Source: JBFELU01 sp041572755
GTDB taxonomy: Bacteria; Actinomycetota; Acidimicrobiia; Spongiisociales; UBA11373
Reading direction: 5' to 3'
DNA: 52,362 nt
NCBI GenBank assembly: GCA_041572755.1
Contig: JBFFRY010000018.1
Span: forward strand, 1 to 52,362
Made by a program: the position numbers and the translations under genes. Position 1 is the first letter of the stretch; every line of letters begins with the position of its first letter. This document shows positions 24,403-32,803 of the stretch, piece by piece. The notes beneath the pieces are model-generated. The model did not search any database and had not been told where the DNA came from. It saw only the letters and a list, made by a program, of their open reading frames with translations.

Positions 24403-25610
24403 AGCAGTTCCCGCCGGCGCGGGCCCGGCGTCTTGCCGTCGCGGCCCAGGGCCTCCACCGGGAGCGCCCGTCCGGGCGGGTGGATCTCCGTCACCTGCGC
24501 CGGACGTTCGCCGATGTGGCGCTGCTCCAGATCGATTCGGTCAACGTCCTCGCCAGGGCCCACCGGCTCACTCTCTTCGCTCGCCTGGGCCCTTACGACC
24601 CCACCCTCATCGCGCGGGCGTATCGGGCACGGGAGCTGTTCGAGTACTGGGGCCACGTGGCGTCGCTGCTCCCGATCGACGACTGGCCGCTGTTTCGCCA
24701 CCGAATGGAGGCCGTCGAACCGGGGCCGAGGACCAGGAAGCTGATGGGCGAGGAGCCGGGTTACATAGAGCGGGTGCTGGAAGAGGTGGCGTCCCGGGGG
24801 CGCGTCACGGCGGCCGACCTCGAAGACCCCGGCGACCGGACCGGGCCCTGGTGGGGATGGGGCAAGGGCAAGGTGGCCCTGGAGTGGCTGTTCGCCACGG
24901 GCCGGATCACGGTGTCCGACCGTCGCAACTTCACCCGGATCTACGATTTGCCCGAACGAGTGATCCCCGAGGATGTGCTGCGGCGCCGAGCTCCCGATGC
25001 CGCCGAGGCCACCCGAAACCTCACCATGAAGGCGGTGCGGGCCTTGGGCATCGGCACCGCCGCCGACATCGCCGATTACTACCGTTTGCGGACCGCGGCG
25101 GTGCGCAATGTGCTGGCAGGGCTGGTCGGTGAGGGCTCGGTGTCGTCGGTCCGAGTCGAGGGGTGGCGTGAGGAGGCGTTTCTCGACCCGGAAGCAACCG
25201 TGCCCCGTCGCTCGGCCCCGCCGCGGCTGCTCTGTCCGTTCGACTCGCTGGTCTGGCACCGGGAGCGGGTGGAACGCCTCTTCGGATTCCACTACCGCAT
25301 CGAGATCTACGTACCGGCTCCGCGACGGCAGTACGGGTACTACGTGCTTCCCTTTCTCCTCGGCGACCGGCTCGTGGCGCGGGTGGACCTCAAAGCCGAT
25401 CGGAAGGGCGGCGTGCTGCTGGTCCCGGGCGCCTTCGTCGAGGCGGGGAGAGAACCGTCTGCGGTATCCGGTCCGCTCGCCGACGAGCTCAGGGCGATGG
25501 CCGGATGGCTCGGTCTCGACCGGATCTCGATCGGGTCGCGCGGCAACCTGGCCCGCCGACTGCGCACCGCCGTCGGGGGGGTAGCCTCCGGGCGAAGGGA
25601 GGGTTCATGA
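24399..25610 (+). CDS. YcaQ-type winged-helix DNA glycosylase
   Basis: 403 residues of the HTH_42/YcaQ-AlkZ family, glycosylases that remove bulky N7-alkyl adducts and unhook interstrand crosslinks. Family marks are LLQIDSVNVLARAH with the QxD catalytic motif Q44-I-D46 (QID as in YcaQ, not QxQ as in AlkZ), LGPYDP, LFEYWGHVASLLP, and the C-terminal LLCPFDSLVWHRERVERLF. The GTG start overlaps the upstream stop as GTGA. The operon partners are lipid/sugar enzymes, so context gives no DNA-repair hint and no LexA box is present. Activity is inferred from the motif. Confidence 0.85.
   Translation: MKQFPPARARRLAVAAQGLHRERPSGRVDLRHLRRTFADVALLQIDSVNVLARAHRLTLFARLGPYDPTLIARAYRARELFEYWGHVASLLPIDDWPLFRHRMEAVEPGPRTRKLMGEEPGYIERVLEEVASRGRVTAADLEDPGDRTGPWWGWGKGKVALEWLFATGRITVSDRRNFTRIYDLPERVIPEDVLRRRAPDAAEATRNLTMKAVRALGIGTAADIADYYRLRTAAVRNVLAGLVGEGSVSSVRVEGWREEAFLDPEATVPRRSAPPRLLCPFDSLVWHRERVERLFGFHYRIEIYVPAPRRQYGYYVLPFLLGDRLVARVDLKADRKGGVLLVPGAFVEAGREPSAVSGPLADELRAMAGWLGLDRISIGSRGNLARRLRTAVGGVASGRREGS
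25582..25587 (+). promoter_or_regulatory. Possible internal promoter -10 for the SDR gene
   Basis: TAGCCT within the end of the glycosylase gene, 19 nt before the SDR ATG, with AAGGGAGG as ribosome site between them. Confidence 0.4.
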
Positions 25611-26512
25611 TCGACTTCCAGGATCGCGTAGCGATCGTCACGGGTGCGGGGCGCGGGCTCGGCGCCGATCACGCCCGTCTGCTCGCCGGGCGCGGGGCGG
25701 CCGTGGTGGTCAACGACCCCGGCTCATCCGTCGACGGCACCGGCGAGGAGCAGCGTCCGGCCGACGAGGTAGCCGGCGAGATCGTGGCGGCCGGGGGCGC
25801 CGCCGTCGCCGATCACCACTCCGTCGCCGACCCGGAAGGCGCCGCCGCGATCGTGCAGCGTGCCGTCGAAGAGTTCGGCCGGGTCGACATCCTGGTCAAC
25901 AACGCGGGGATCCTGCGCGACAAGGCCTTCCACAATCTCGAGTGGGAGAACCTCGACGCGGTTCTCGATGTGCACCTCAAGGGCGCCTTCTTCGTGACCC
26001 GACCGGCCTTCCGCGTGATGCGGGAGCAGGGCTACGGGCGCATCGTGATGACGTCGTCGGCGTCGGGGATACTCGGCAACTTCGGTCAGGCCAATTACGG
26101 GGCCGCCAAGATGGGTCTCGTCGGCCTCATGAACGTGCTGAAGGTCGAGGGCGCCAAGTACGACATCAAGGTGAACACCTTGGCCCCGGTGGCCCGCACC
26201 CGAATGACCGAAGAGCTGCTGGGCCCGGTGGCCGGCAAGCTCGACCCGGCGCTGGTCTCGCCGGTGGTCGCCTACTTCTCCTCCGAGGCGTGCGCCCTCT
26301 CGGGTGAGATCTGGTCGGTGGCCGGCGGCACGGTGAGCCGATTCTTCGTCGGGCTCACCGACGGCTTCTTCAAGAACCCGGAGACGGATGGCCCCCTCAC
26401 CCCCGAGGACGTCGCCGAGAACCTGGAGAGCATCCGGGACGAGGGTGGCTACATGGTCCCCTGGTCGAGTCAGGACGAGCTGACCCAGAAGCTCGCTTCG
26501 AAGCTGTTCTGA
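25607..26512 (+). CDS. Short-chain dehydrogenase of the multifunctional-enzyme-2 (3-hydroxyacyl-CoA) type
   Basis: 301 residues. The Rossmann glycine motif TGAGRGLG, NNAGILRDKAF, and the active-site Ser-Tyr-Lys (TSSASG...NYGAAKMG) are present. The VVVNDPG motif and GILGNFGQANYGAAK closely follow the dehydrogenase domain of peroxisomal MFE-2, which oxidises (R)-3-hydroxyacyl-CoA. A C-terminal extension after about 240 matches that subfamily too. With the upstream crotonase it could form a beta-oxidation-like hydratase/dehydrogenase pair. The ATG overlaps the glycosylase stop (ATGA). Confidence 0.85.
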   Translation: MIDFQDRVAIVTGAGRGLGADHARLLAGRGAAVVVNDPGSSVDGTGEEQRPADEVAGEIVAAGGAAVADHHSVADPEGAAAIVQRAVEEFGRVDILVNNAGILRDKAFHNLEWENLDAVLDVHLKGAFFVTRPAFRVMREQGYGRIVMTSSASGILGNFGQANYGAAKMGLVGLMNVLKVEGAKYDIKVNTLAPVARTRMTEELLGPVAGKLDPALVSPVVAYFSSEACALSGEIWSVAGGTVSRFFVGLTDGFFKNPETDGPLTPEDVAENLESIRDEGGYMVPWSSQDELTQKLASKLF

Positions 26513-28203
26513 TGTCCGGCGCCCTCCGGGACGCCGCCCGAGCTTGGATCGCCGGCGATCCAGACCCCGAGACGCGCGCCGAACTCCAGGCGATCCTGGA
26601 TCGAGACGATGTCGCCGAGTTGGAGGAGCGCATGGGGGGAACGCTCCGGTTCGGCACGGCGGGGATCCGGGGTGTGGTGGGAGCCGGGTCGAGTCGCATG
26701 AACCGGGCGGTGGTGGTCCGAACTACGGCCGGTCTCGCCTCCTACCTCATCGCCAGAGGCGACGGCGGTCCGGTGGTGGTCGGCTTCGATGCGAGGTTGT
26801 CGAGTCCCGCTTTTGCGGAGGACGCCGTGGCGGTGCTGGCTGCGGAGGGGTTGGAGGTGCGCTACTTCGAAGAGCCGGTGCCCACCCCGCTGGTGGCCTT
26901 TGTCGCGCTGCGCCTCGGAGCCGCTGCGGCGGTGGTGATCACGGCCAGCCACAACCCGCCCCGGGACAACGGGTACAAGGTGTACGACCGCAACGGCGCC
27001 CAGATCATCCCGCCGGTCGATGGTGACATCGCCGCCGCCATCGAGGCCGCCCCGCCCGCTGCAGACGTTCCCCGGGCCGTCGATCCGTGGTCGGCCCCCG
27101 GCGTGGAGCCGATCGGGCCGGAGATGGCGGCCGCCTATCTCGAAAGCATCGGCGCCCTCGTGGGATCGGCGCCGGTGCCGCAACGCCTCGTCTACACGCC
27201 GCTCCACGGGGTGGGCCGAGAGCTGGCCGTGCGCGCCCTCGAGGCGGCCGGCCATCGGGAGGTCCACGTCGTGGCCGAGCAAGGGGAGCCCGACGGAAGG
27301 TTCCCCACGGTGGCGTTCCCCAACCCGGAGGAGCCGGGGGCCCTGGATCTGGCCGAGGAGCTCGCCGTCCGGGTCGATGCCGACCTGGTGCTCGCCAACG
27401 ACCCCGATGCCGACCGTCTCGCCGTGTGCGTGCCGGTGGGGGGCGAGTGGCGGGCGTTGACCGGCAACCAGATCGGGGTGCTGCTCGCCGACCACGTGTT
27501 GCGGCGCCTCGGTGGGGAGGACCCGATCGTCATCAACAGCATCGTCTCTTCGCCGATGCTGGGAGCCCTCGCCGCGGAGGCCGGCGGCCGGTTCACCCAG
27601 ACGCTGACCGGATTCAAGTGGATCTGCAATGCGGCGATGGATCTCGAAGACGCCGGGGAGGGCCGATTCGTCTTCGGCTACGAGGAGGCGCTCGGCTACA
27701 CCATCGGGTCCGCGGTGCGGGACAAGGACGGCATCAGTGCGGCGGTGTGGTTCGCCGATCTCGCCGCCGACGCCGCCGCATCGGGCGAGACGGTCCTCGA
27801 CCGGTTGGCGGCGCTGTATCGCCGCCACGGACTCTGGGTGAGCACCCAGGTGAGCGTCGTGCGGCCCGGCGCGGAGGGACTGGAGGCGATCGCGGCGGCT
27901 ATGGACCTGCTCCGCACCCGGACACCCGAGATCCTGGGGAACCGGCCGGTGACCGAGGTCACCGACTACCGGGACGGGGCCGGTGATCGGCCCCGGTGGC
28001 TGGGGGCCCAGGCGCTGGTCGAGTTCACGCTCGGCGACGAGGGGCGGGTCTTGGTCCGACCGAGCGGTACCGAACCGAAACTCAAGCTCTACGTGGACCT
28101 CAAGGGGGTTCCCTCCGAACCGCTCGATCGGTCCGAAGCGGCGCTCCTCTCGGCAGCCGCCGCCGCCGCCTCCGATCTTCTCGAGTTCCTCGGGCTCGGC
28201 TAG
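26512..28203 (+). CDS. Phosphoglucomutase/phosphomannomutase (alpha-D-phosphohexomutase)
   Basis: Interconverts hexose 1- and 6-phosphates. At 563 residues all four domain signatures are present: the phosphoserine loop TASHNP (Ser146), metal loop DPDADR, sugar-binding GYEEALGY, and phosphate-binding RPSGTEPK. The length and RFGTAGIRG opening match the PgcA/PMM2-like bacterial group. TGATG links it to the SDR gene (1-bp overlap). Its stop shares CTAG with the convergent membrane-protein gene. Confidence 0.93.
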   Translation: MSGALRDAARAWIAGDPDPETRAELQAILDRDDVAELEERMGGTLRFGTAGIRGVVGAGSSRMNRAVVVRTTAGLASYLIARGDGGPVVVGFDARLSSPAFAEDAVAVLAAEGLEVRYFEEPVPTPLVAFVALRLGAAAAVVITASHNPPRDNGYKVYDRNGAQIIPPVDGDIAAAIEAAPPAADVPRAVDPWSAPGVEPIGPEMAAAYLESIGALVGSAPVPQRLVYTPLHGVGRELAVRALEAAGHREVHVVAEQGEPDGRFPTVAFPNPEEPGALDLAEELAVRVDADLVLANDPDADRLAVCVPVGGEWRALTGNQIGVLLADHVLRRLGGEDPIVINSIVSSPMLGALAAEAGGRFTQTLTGFKWICNAAMDLEDAGEGRFVFGYEEALGYTIGSAVRDKDGISAAVWFADLAADAAASGETVLDRLAALYRRHGLWVSTQVSVVRPGAEGLEAIAAAMDLLRTRTPEILGNRPVTEVTDYRDGAGDRPRWLGAQALVEFTLGDEGRVLVRPSGTEPKLKLYVDLKGVPSEPLDRSEAALLSAAAAAASDLLEFLGLG

Positions 28204-29285
28204 GACTCCGTGATCCAACGCGCCGGCGACTCGGGCCACCACACGAGGCCCGGGAAGCCATCACGTTCCCCGCTCCAGGGGGCGGGCACCGCCAGGAGCC
28301 AGAAGGCGAGTTCCGCGGCGAGCGGGGCGTAGGAGGAGCGCAACGAGGCGAACTCGCGCCAGGCATCGGTTGCGGAGCGTTCGGCCGGGTATCCCACCCG
28401 AGTGAGGCGTTCGGCGGCGGCGACGAATTCCCCGACATCGATCCCGGGATCGCTTGCCCCGTCTCGAACCCGCCGCATCGGGTAGGCGACGTGGCGGAGA
28501 CAGGTCGCGCCTTGCGTGAGCAAGAGGCGGGCGGTGGCGTGGTCGGCGGACGGCCGGAGGACCAGATCGATTGCGGCCGCGTCGAGCACCGCCAGCAGTG
28601 CGATGAGCCAGTGGTTGCGGGATCTCGGCAACCGGAAGTGGCTCAGCACGGGGTACTTCATGTGGGTCTCCGAGACCTGGGCGCACCAGGTATCCCAGTC
28701 GGCGAACACCTGCGGCAGGCGGTGGATGGCGCCTGCCATGGTGAGACGGGCCAGTATCTCGGGACCCCAGGCCGGGGTTCCGGTCCAGCCCTCGAGTTGC
28801 TTCACCAGCGCCTCGCGCCGTTTCACCTCCGAGTAGAGGGCGGGAAGCCACCCGATGGTGAGGGCGACGAAGATCATGCCGGTGGCTCCCGCGGCAACGT
28901 CGAGGGCCGTCGGCACCGCCTCCGGTGTCGAGACGAATCCGAGGGTGAACACCGACGAACCCGCTTCCCGCAACGCATCCCCGATGGTGGGGTCACCCCA
29001 CGGCATGAGCAGCAGAGCGAAGGCCACCACGAACGACCCCAGCAGGGCTCCCAGCGTGCCGATGATCACGGACGGCGCCAGGAAGCCGAGGAAGCGGTCG
29101 GCCATATCGAAACTGGGGAGCCGAACGGCGATGGCGTGAAACAGCCGGAAGCCGTTGCGTCCCACGGTCGCTGAGATGAACGTCCACGACCGTCGGGGCA
29201 CGATGAGGACCTTCATGACCGCGATCACCGTGCTCGCCACGAGCCCGAGTCCGGCGGCAAAGGCCAGCCATCGGAGCGTTGCCAT
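28200..29285 (-). CDS. Membrane protein with a channel-like pore segment, unknown function
   Basis: 361 residues. Hydrophobic segments lie at about 1-27, 70-95 and 125-150; between the last two is SSVFTLGFVSTP, a re-entrant-looking stretch that resembles the P-loop of two-TM cation channels, although the K+ filter TxGYG is not preserved. A C-terminal cytosolic region of about 210 residues has no motif I recognise. The channel idea is a resemblance only. A TATCCT hexamer 7 nt before the ATG suggests a leaderless mRNA. Confidence 0.5.
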   Translation of the reverse strand: MATLRWLAFAAGLGLVASTVIAVMKVLIVPRRSWTFISATVGRNGFRLFHAIAVRLPSFDMADRFLGFLAPSVIIGTLGALLGSFVVAFALLLMPWGDPTIGDALREAGSSVFTLGFVSTPEAVPTALDVAAGATGMIFVALTIGWLPALYSEVKRREALVKQLEGWTGTPAWGPEILARLTMAGAIHRLPQVFADWDTWCAQVSETHMKYPVLSHFRLPRSRNHWLIALLAVLDAAAIDLVLRPSADHATARLLLTQGATCLRHVAYPMRRVRDGASDPGIDVGEFVAAAERLTRVGYPAERSATDAWREFASLRSSYAPLAAELAFWLLAVPAPWSGERDGFPGLVWWPESPARWITES

Positions 29286-29292
29286 CGAGTTC

Positions 29293-29298
29293 AGGATA
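29293..29298 (-). promoter_or_regulatory. Leaderless-type -10 for the channel-like gene
   Basis: TATCCT on the - strand, 7 nt before the ATG at 29285. Confidence 0.5.
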
Positions 29299-29306
29299 GG
29301 GACCGC

Positions 29307-30188
29307 TCAGGCCCGCTCGATGCGATCGGTGATGAGCACGCCGATCAGTATGAGCAGACCTCCGATGAGGATGCCGGGCTGGATCTGCTCGTCGAGCACG
29401 ACGACACCGGCGGCGACGGCGAAGACCGGCACGACGTAGCCGATCACCGACGCATACGTTGCGGTCACGTGGCGGATGAGCCAGTAGTAGAGGGTGAACG
29501 GGAGGAACGTGGTGGCGGCCGCCAGGTAGACCATCTCGGGCCAGGCGGCGACCGGACCGGCGCCGAGACCATCGCCTACCAGCAGCGCGGCGGCGGCCAC
29601 TCCGAGCGCACCGAAGGTGAACTGGATGCCGGCCACGTCCATCGTGGAGTACGAACCGGCGTGCCGCTTGGCGTAGATCGACCCGGCGGCGATGGTGATT
29701 CCCGAGGCGAGGCTCAGGGCGCCGGCGACCAGCGGTCTCCCACCCGAGGGCAGGCCGCTGTCACCAGAGAGGAGCAAAACGGCGACGCCGGCAAGCGCGA
29801 TGACGAGCCCGACGACCTTGCCGGCATTGAGCCGTTCCTCGGGGAGAAGGAAGTGGGCGAGTCCCGCCGTCATGAGCGGGATCAGTGCAGCGGGAAGCGC
29901 CACGAAGCCGGCCGAGGCGTACTGCAGGGCCACGTTGGAGAGCACGAAGGGGATGGAGAGGTTGGTGAACGCCATCACGACCCCAACCCGAAGGACGATG
30001 CCGTCGGGGCGACGCAACCGGCGGCGCACGGCGAGATAGGCGACGACGGCGATCGCCGCCAGCAGGCCCCGCGCCAGGGCGATCTCGTAGGGAGTGGCGC
30101 CGTCGCCGAGCGCCATCCGGGTGGCAACGCCTCCTGAGCCCCACCCAAAGGCCGCCAGCAGCACCGCCGCCCATATCCGCTGTTGCAC
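29307..30188 (-). CDS. EamA/DMT-family transporter
   Basis: 293 residues with ten predicted membrane helices in two EamA repeats. The first opens with WAAVLLAAFGWGSGGVATRMALG and the second with PLVAGALSLASGITIAAGSIYAKR. Family members export amino acids, nucleotides or drugs; the substrate is unknown. The GTG start is 6 nt from TACGCT on the - strand. Confidence 0.85.
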   Translation of the reverse strand: MQQRIWAAVLLAAFGWGSGGVATRMALGDGATPYEIALARGLLAAIAVVAYLAVRRRLRRPDGIVLRVGVVMAFTNLSIPFVLSNVALQYASAGFVALPAALIPLMTAGLAHFLLPEERLNAGKVVGLVIALAGVAVLLLSGDSGLPSGGRPLVAGALSLASGITIAAGSIYAKRHAGSYSTMDVAGIQFTFGALGVAAAALLVGDGLGAGPVAAWPEMVYLAAATTFLPFTLYYWLIRHVTATYASVIGYVVPVFAVAAGVVVLDEQIQPGILIGGLLILIGVLITDRIERA

Positions 30189-30194
30189 CCGGCC

Positions 30195-30200
30195 AGCGTA
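30195..30200 (-). promoter_or_regulatory. Leaderless-type -10 for the EamA gene
   Basis: TACGCT on the - strand, 6 nt before the GTG at 30188. Confidence 0.5.
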
Positions 30201-30253
30201 GGGCGGGTGGGAGCGGGCCCGGCGTGGGAGACTTCCCTGGGAAAGGAGGCACC

Positions 30254-30388
30254 ATGAGCGACAAGCTCTACCGCTGGGCGATCGTGCTCGCCCTGATCGT
30301 CATTGCGCTGGCCCAGGTCTCGCAGTCACTCAACAGCTACGGCATCGAGGAGCAGCTCGAGGATCTGGCCCGTCTGCTCGGTCCGTAG
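30254..30388 (+). CDS. 44-residue single-pass membrane protein
   Basis: MSDKLYRWAIVLALIVIALA opens this small protein: one hydrophobic helix (about residues 8-22) followed by an amphipathic tail of about 20 residues with Glu and Leu spaced as in a short helix. AAAGGAGG at 30242-30249 is one of the strongest ribosome sites in the window, 4 nt before the ATG. The stop lies 2 bp from the convergent lysine aminotransferase stop. I do not recognise the family. Confidence 0.6.
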   Translation: MSDKLYRWAIVLALIVIALAQVSQSLNSYGIEEQLEDLARLLGP

Positions 30389-30390
30389 GT

Positions 30391-31698
30391 TCAGGCGACG
30401 CTGGCGGCCACCCGGTTGAGCATCTCGTCGATCTCGGCGGCCCCGATCACGAAGGGGAGCCGGAACCGGATCGCCACCGGGCCCGAGGGGAGGGCGACGA
30501 GTTCGTTCTCGAACATCCGGCCGAGCATTGCGTTGCGCTGCTCGCGGGATGGGAGGGTGCACGCCACCAGGGATCCCATGCCGCGCACATTGCCGAACGC
30601 CTCCGTGGAGCGGGCGATGTCGCGCAGCCCGGCGATCAGTCGGTCGCCCATTTCGGTGACGTTGCCGGCGAGATCCTTCTTCTCGATGATCTCGATGAAG
30701 CGCCGGCAGCGCACCATGTCGGTGAGGTTGCCGCCCCACGTCGAGTTGATCCGGCTCGACAGGGAGAACACGTTGTCCGCCACTTCATCGACCCGGGGCG
30801 AGGCATAGATGCCGCACACCTGGGTCTTCTTGCCGAAAGCCACGATGTCGGGCGCCACGTCGTGGTGCTGCCACATCCAGGCCTTCCCCGATGCAAAGAA
30901 CCCCGTCTGCACTTCATCGAAGAGGAGCATCGCCTCTCGCTCGTCGGCCATGCGGCGGAGTTCGGCGAGAAACTCGGTGCGAAAGTAGTTGTCACCGCCC
31001 TCACCCTGCATCGGCTCGATGAGGATCGCGGCGACCTTGTCGCCGTGAGCCGCAAAGGCGGCCTCGAGCTCTTCGATGGCACGGTGCTCCTCGGCCTCGA
31101 CGTCGTTGGCGATCCCTCCGTCGAGATCGAAGGCAACGGTGGGGTTGTGCACCCTCGGCCAGGGGAACTTGGGAAAGAGACCGATCTTGTCGGGCACCGT
31201 GTTGGTGACGCTGAGCGTGTATCCGGATCGGCCGTGGAACGCCTCGCGGAAGTGCACGATCACGAGATCCTCGACCTGATCGGAGAAGGAGGTACGGCCG
31301 AGTTTGCGGGCCTTCCAGTCGAAGGCCGTCTTCATGGCGTTTTCGACGGCGAGCGCCCCGCCCGAGATCCAGAAGTGGTGGGGGAAGCCGGATGGGGTCA
31401 CCCGTGACCCGAAGGCATCGACGAATGCGGCCATCTCGGTGGTGTAGACGTCCGAGTTGGCGACCTTGGTGCCCGACGCCCGCTGCATCTCTGCGAGGAA
31501 GTCGGGGTCCCGGAGCATGGGGTGCCGGTAGCCCATCGGCCACGACGCAAAGAAGGAGAAGGCGTCCAGGTAGCGCTTCCGGGTGCGGGCGTCGTACATC
31601 CACACCCCTTCGGAACGCTCGAGATCGAGCACGATCGGAAACCCGTCGACCAACTGGTACTTGCGGAGCGTCTCGTGCACCATGTCCGGCCCGATCAT
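30391..31698 (-). CDS. lat: L-lysine 6-aminotransferase
   Basis: Transfers the epsilon-amino group of lysine to 2-oxoglutarate, giving 2-aminoadipate semialdehyde. The 435-residue product follows the mycobacterial Lat (Rv3290c) closely: SGGALAVENAMKTAFDWK, GRSGYTLSVTNT, EPMQGEGGDNYFR, LLFDEVQTGF, VAFGKKTQVCG and INSTWGGNLTDMVR. The PLP lysine is K290 or K291. The ATG at 31698 has AAGGGAG upstream; a further in-frame ATG at 31776 would read through a TAGGGT promoter-like stretch and is rejected. No semialdehyde dehydrogenase or beta-lactam gene is nearby, so a general lysine-catabolic or stationary-phase role is likely. Confidence 0.92.
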   Translation of the reverse strand: MIGPDMVHETLRKYQLVDGFPIVLDLERSEGVWMYDARTRKRYLDAFSFFASWPMGYRHPMLRDPDFLAEMQRASGTKVANSDVYTTEMAAFVDAFGSRVTPSGFPHHFWISGGALAVENAMKTAFDWKARKLGRTSFSDQVEDLVIVHFREAFHGRSGYTLSVTNTVPDKIGLFPKFPWPRVHNPTVAFDLDGGIANDVEAEEHRAIEELEAAFAAHGDKVAAILIEPMQGEGGDNYFRTEFLAELRRMADEREAMLLFDEVQTGFFASGKAWMWQHHDVAPDIVAFGKKTQVCGIYASPRVDEVADNVFSLSSRINSTWGGNLTDMVRCRRFIEIIEKKDLAGNVTEMGDRLIAGLRDIARSTEAFGNVRGMGSLVACTLPSREQRNAMLGRMFENELVALPSGPVAIRFRLPFVIGAAEIDEMLNRVAASVA

Positions 31699-31798
31699 CG
31701 AGGCTCCCTTCTGTGACGTCGGAGTCGCGGGTTGCCGCACCGCGGCGGATTCAACCCTAACGAGTCTCCCGGGCATGCAGTACGGGGGGGCCGGGGGC

Positions 31799-31804
31799 TA
31801 TGCT
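31799..31804 (+). promoter_or_regulatory. Promoter -10 of the DUF2269-like gene
   Basis: TATGCT, 30 nt before the ATG, followed by the ribosome site GAGGAGG at 31821-31827. The matching divergent hexamer for lat (TAGGGT, - strand, about 31755-31760) lies in the same 136-bp gap. Confidence 0.55.
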
Positions 31805-31834
31805 CCGGCCGGCTCGCGGTCGAGGAGGACCCTC

Positions 31835-32293
31835 ATGGACCTGTCGGATCTCAACGGTTGGCTCAAGGTCGTTCACGTGGTCGCCGCCGCCGTCTGGGTG
31901 GGTGGATCCGTCTTGGTCCAGGTCTACGGAGCCCGCCAGCGCCAAGCGGGGGATGAGGACCGCATCCGTTTCGCCAACGACACGCTGGTGGCCGGAAACG
32001 TGTTCGCCGCGGCCGGCATCGTCACGTTGGCTGCCGGCGTCTGGCTGGTGCTGCGGGTCGACGGCTGGGGCTTCGACCAGGCGTGGATCAGCATCGGGTT
32101 CGTCGGTGTGCTGATCGGGGCGGTGCTCGGTATGGCCTTCTATGCGCCGCAGACGAGGGCCTTGATCGGTGAGCTCGAAGCCGGTTCGCCGGCCGCAGGT
32201 CCTCGGGCCCGGCGCATCGCCATCATCTCGACGATCGAGACGGTGATCCTCGTGGTGGTGGTCTGGGCGATGGTGTTCAAGCCCGGGCTCTAG
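31835..32293 (+). CDS. DUF2269-like four-helix membrane protein
   Basis: 152 residues, four hydrophobic helices. The first has the VVHVVAAAVWVGGSVL pattern typical of the DUF2269/CopD-like families, in which a histidine faces the membrane and may bind metal or haem. The function is unknown. GAGGAGG precedes the ATG. Convergent with the EF-Tu-like gene; the two stops share CTAG at 32290-32293. Confidence 0.75.
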   Translation: MDLSDLNGWLKVVHVVAAAVWVGGSVLVQVYGARQRQAGDEDRIRFANDTLVAGNVFAAAGIVTLAAGVWLVLRVDGWGFDQAWISIGFVGVLIGAVLGMAFYAPQTRALIGELEAGSPAAGPRARRIAIISTIETVILVVVVWAMVFKPGL

Positions 32294-32544
32294 TTCACTC
32301 GAAAGACCCGATCGTGGACTCGGGCGCGTTCGCCCACCTTGATCCCGATCTGGTCCCCCGGTTGCGCCCCGGTGACCGCCTCATGCTCCACTTGCATCTC
32401 GGTCACGGTCTGAGTGAAGTCGGTGGTGTGTCCGACGACGTGGATCGTGTCGCCCACGCTGATCTCACCGGTCGTGACCTCGATGGCCGCCACGCAGGGC
32501 TTTCCGAAATAGTGGCTCACGACGCCGATCAGTTCTTCGCTCAT
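32290..32544 (-). CDS. Free-standing EF-Tu domain 2-like beta-barrel protein
   Basis: 84 residues that look like domain 2 of translational GTPases without any GTPase domain: EELIGVVSHYFGKPCVAAIEV, then GEISVGDTIHVVGHTTDFTQTV and AQPGDQIGIKVGERARVHDRVFRV. Such orphan barrels are known as 'translation elongation factor-like' proteins; their partner is unknown. GGAGG precedes the ATG. It may be cotranscribed with the frameshifted gene 26 nt upstream. Confidence 0.78.
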   Translation of the reverse strand: MSEELIGVVSHYFGKPCVAAIEVTTGEISVGDTIHVVGHTTDFTQTVTEMQVEHEAVTGAQPGDQIGIKVGERARVHDRVFRVN

Positions 32545-32569
32545 CGGCCCCTCCTTGGTCGACTCCACC

Positions 32570-32787
32570 CTACGGGATCCTGCGGATGCGAGCACCGGGA
32601 CGTCCCGACTCGTGGAAGAGGATCTCGAGTCGGTCGGCCAGGCCCGCTTCGGTGACGTGCGGCCCAGGAACTCGCCGTCGAGTGAGCGCTTGCCTGCAGC
32701 CCCCGAGCGGACGACGCGCCACCCCGACGGGGTCCGGGTGACCACCACTTCGAATCGCCCGTACACATCGAACCTGATGGAGTCCAT
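32570..32787 (-). pseudogene. Frameshifted small gene (DUF7661-like)
   Basis: From the ATG at 32787 the frame encodes MDSIRFDVYGRFEVVV and on to GKRSLDGEFLG. Near 32657-32668 the frame must move back by one base to continue as a normal-looking end, GPHVTEAGLADRLEILFHE and RPGARIRRI, stopping at 32570. The joined product is 72 residues and resembles a small family of about 70-residue proteins (FDVYGRF start, LFHE...PG end; I recall it as DUF7661). One extra G in the GGG run at the junction would restore the frame, so this is either a recent single-base deletion or a sequencing error. Confidence 0.65.
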
Positions 32788-32803
32788 CCCTTGTTGACCG
32801 TAG

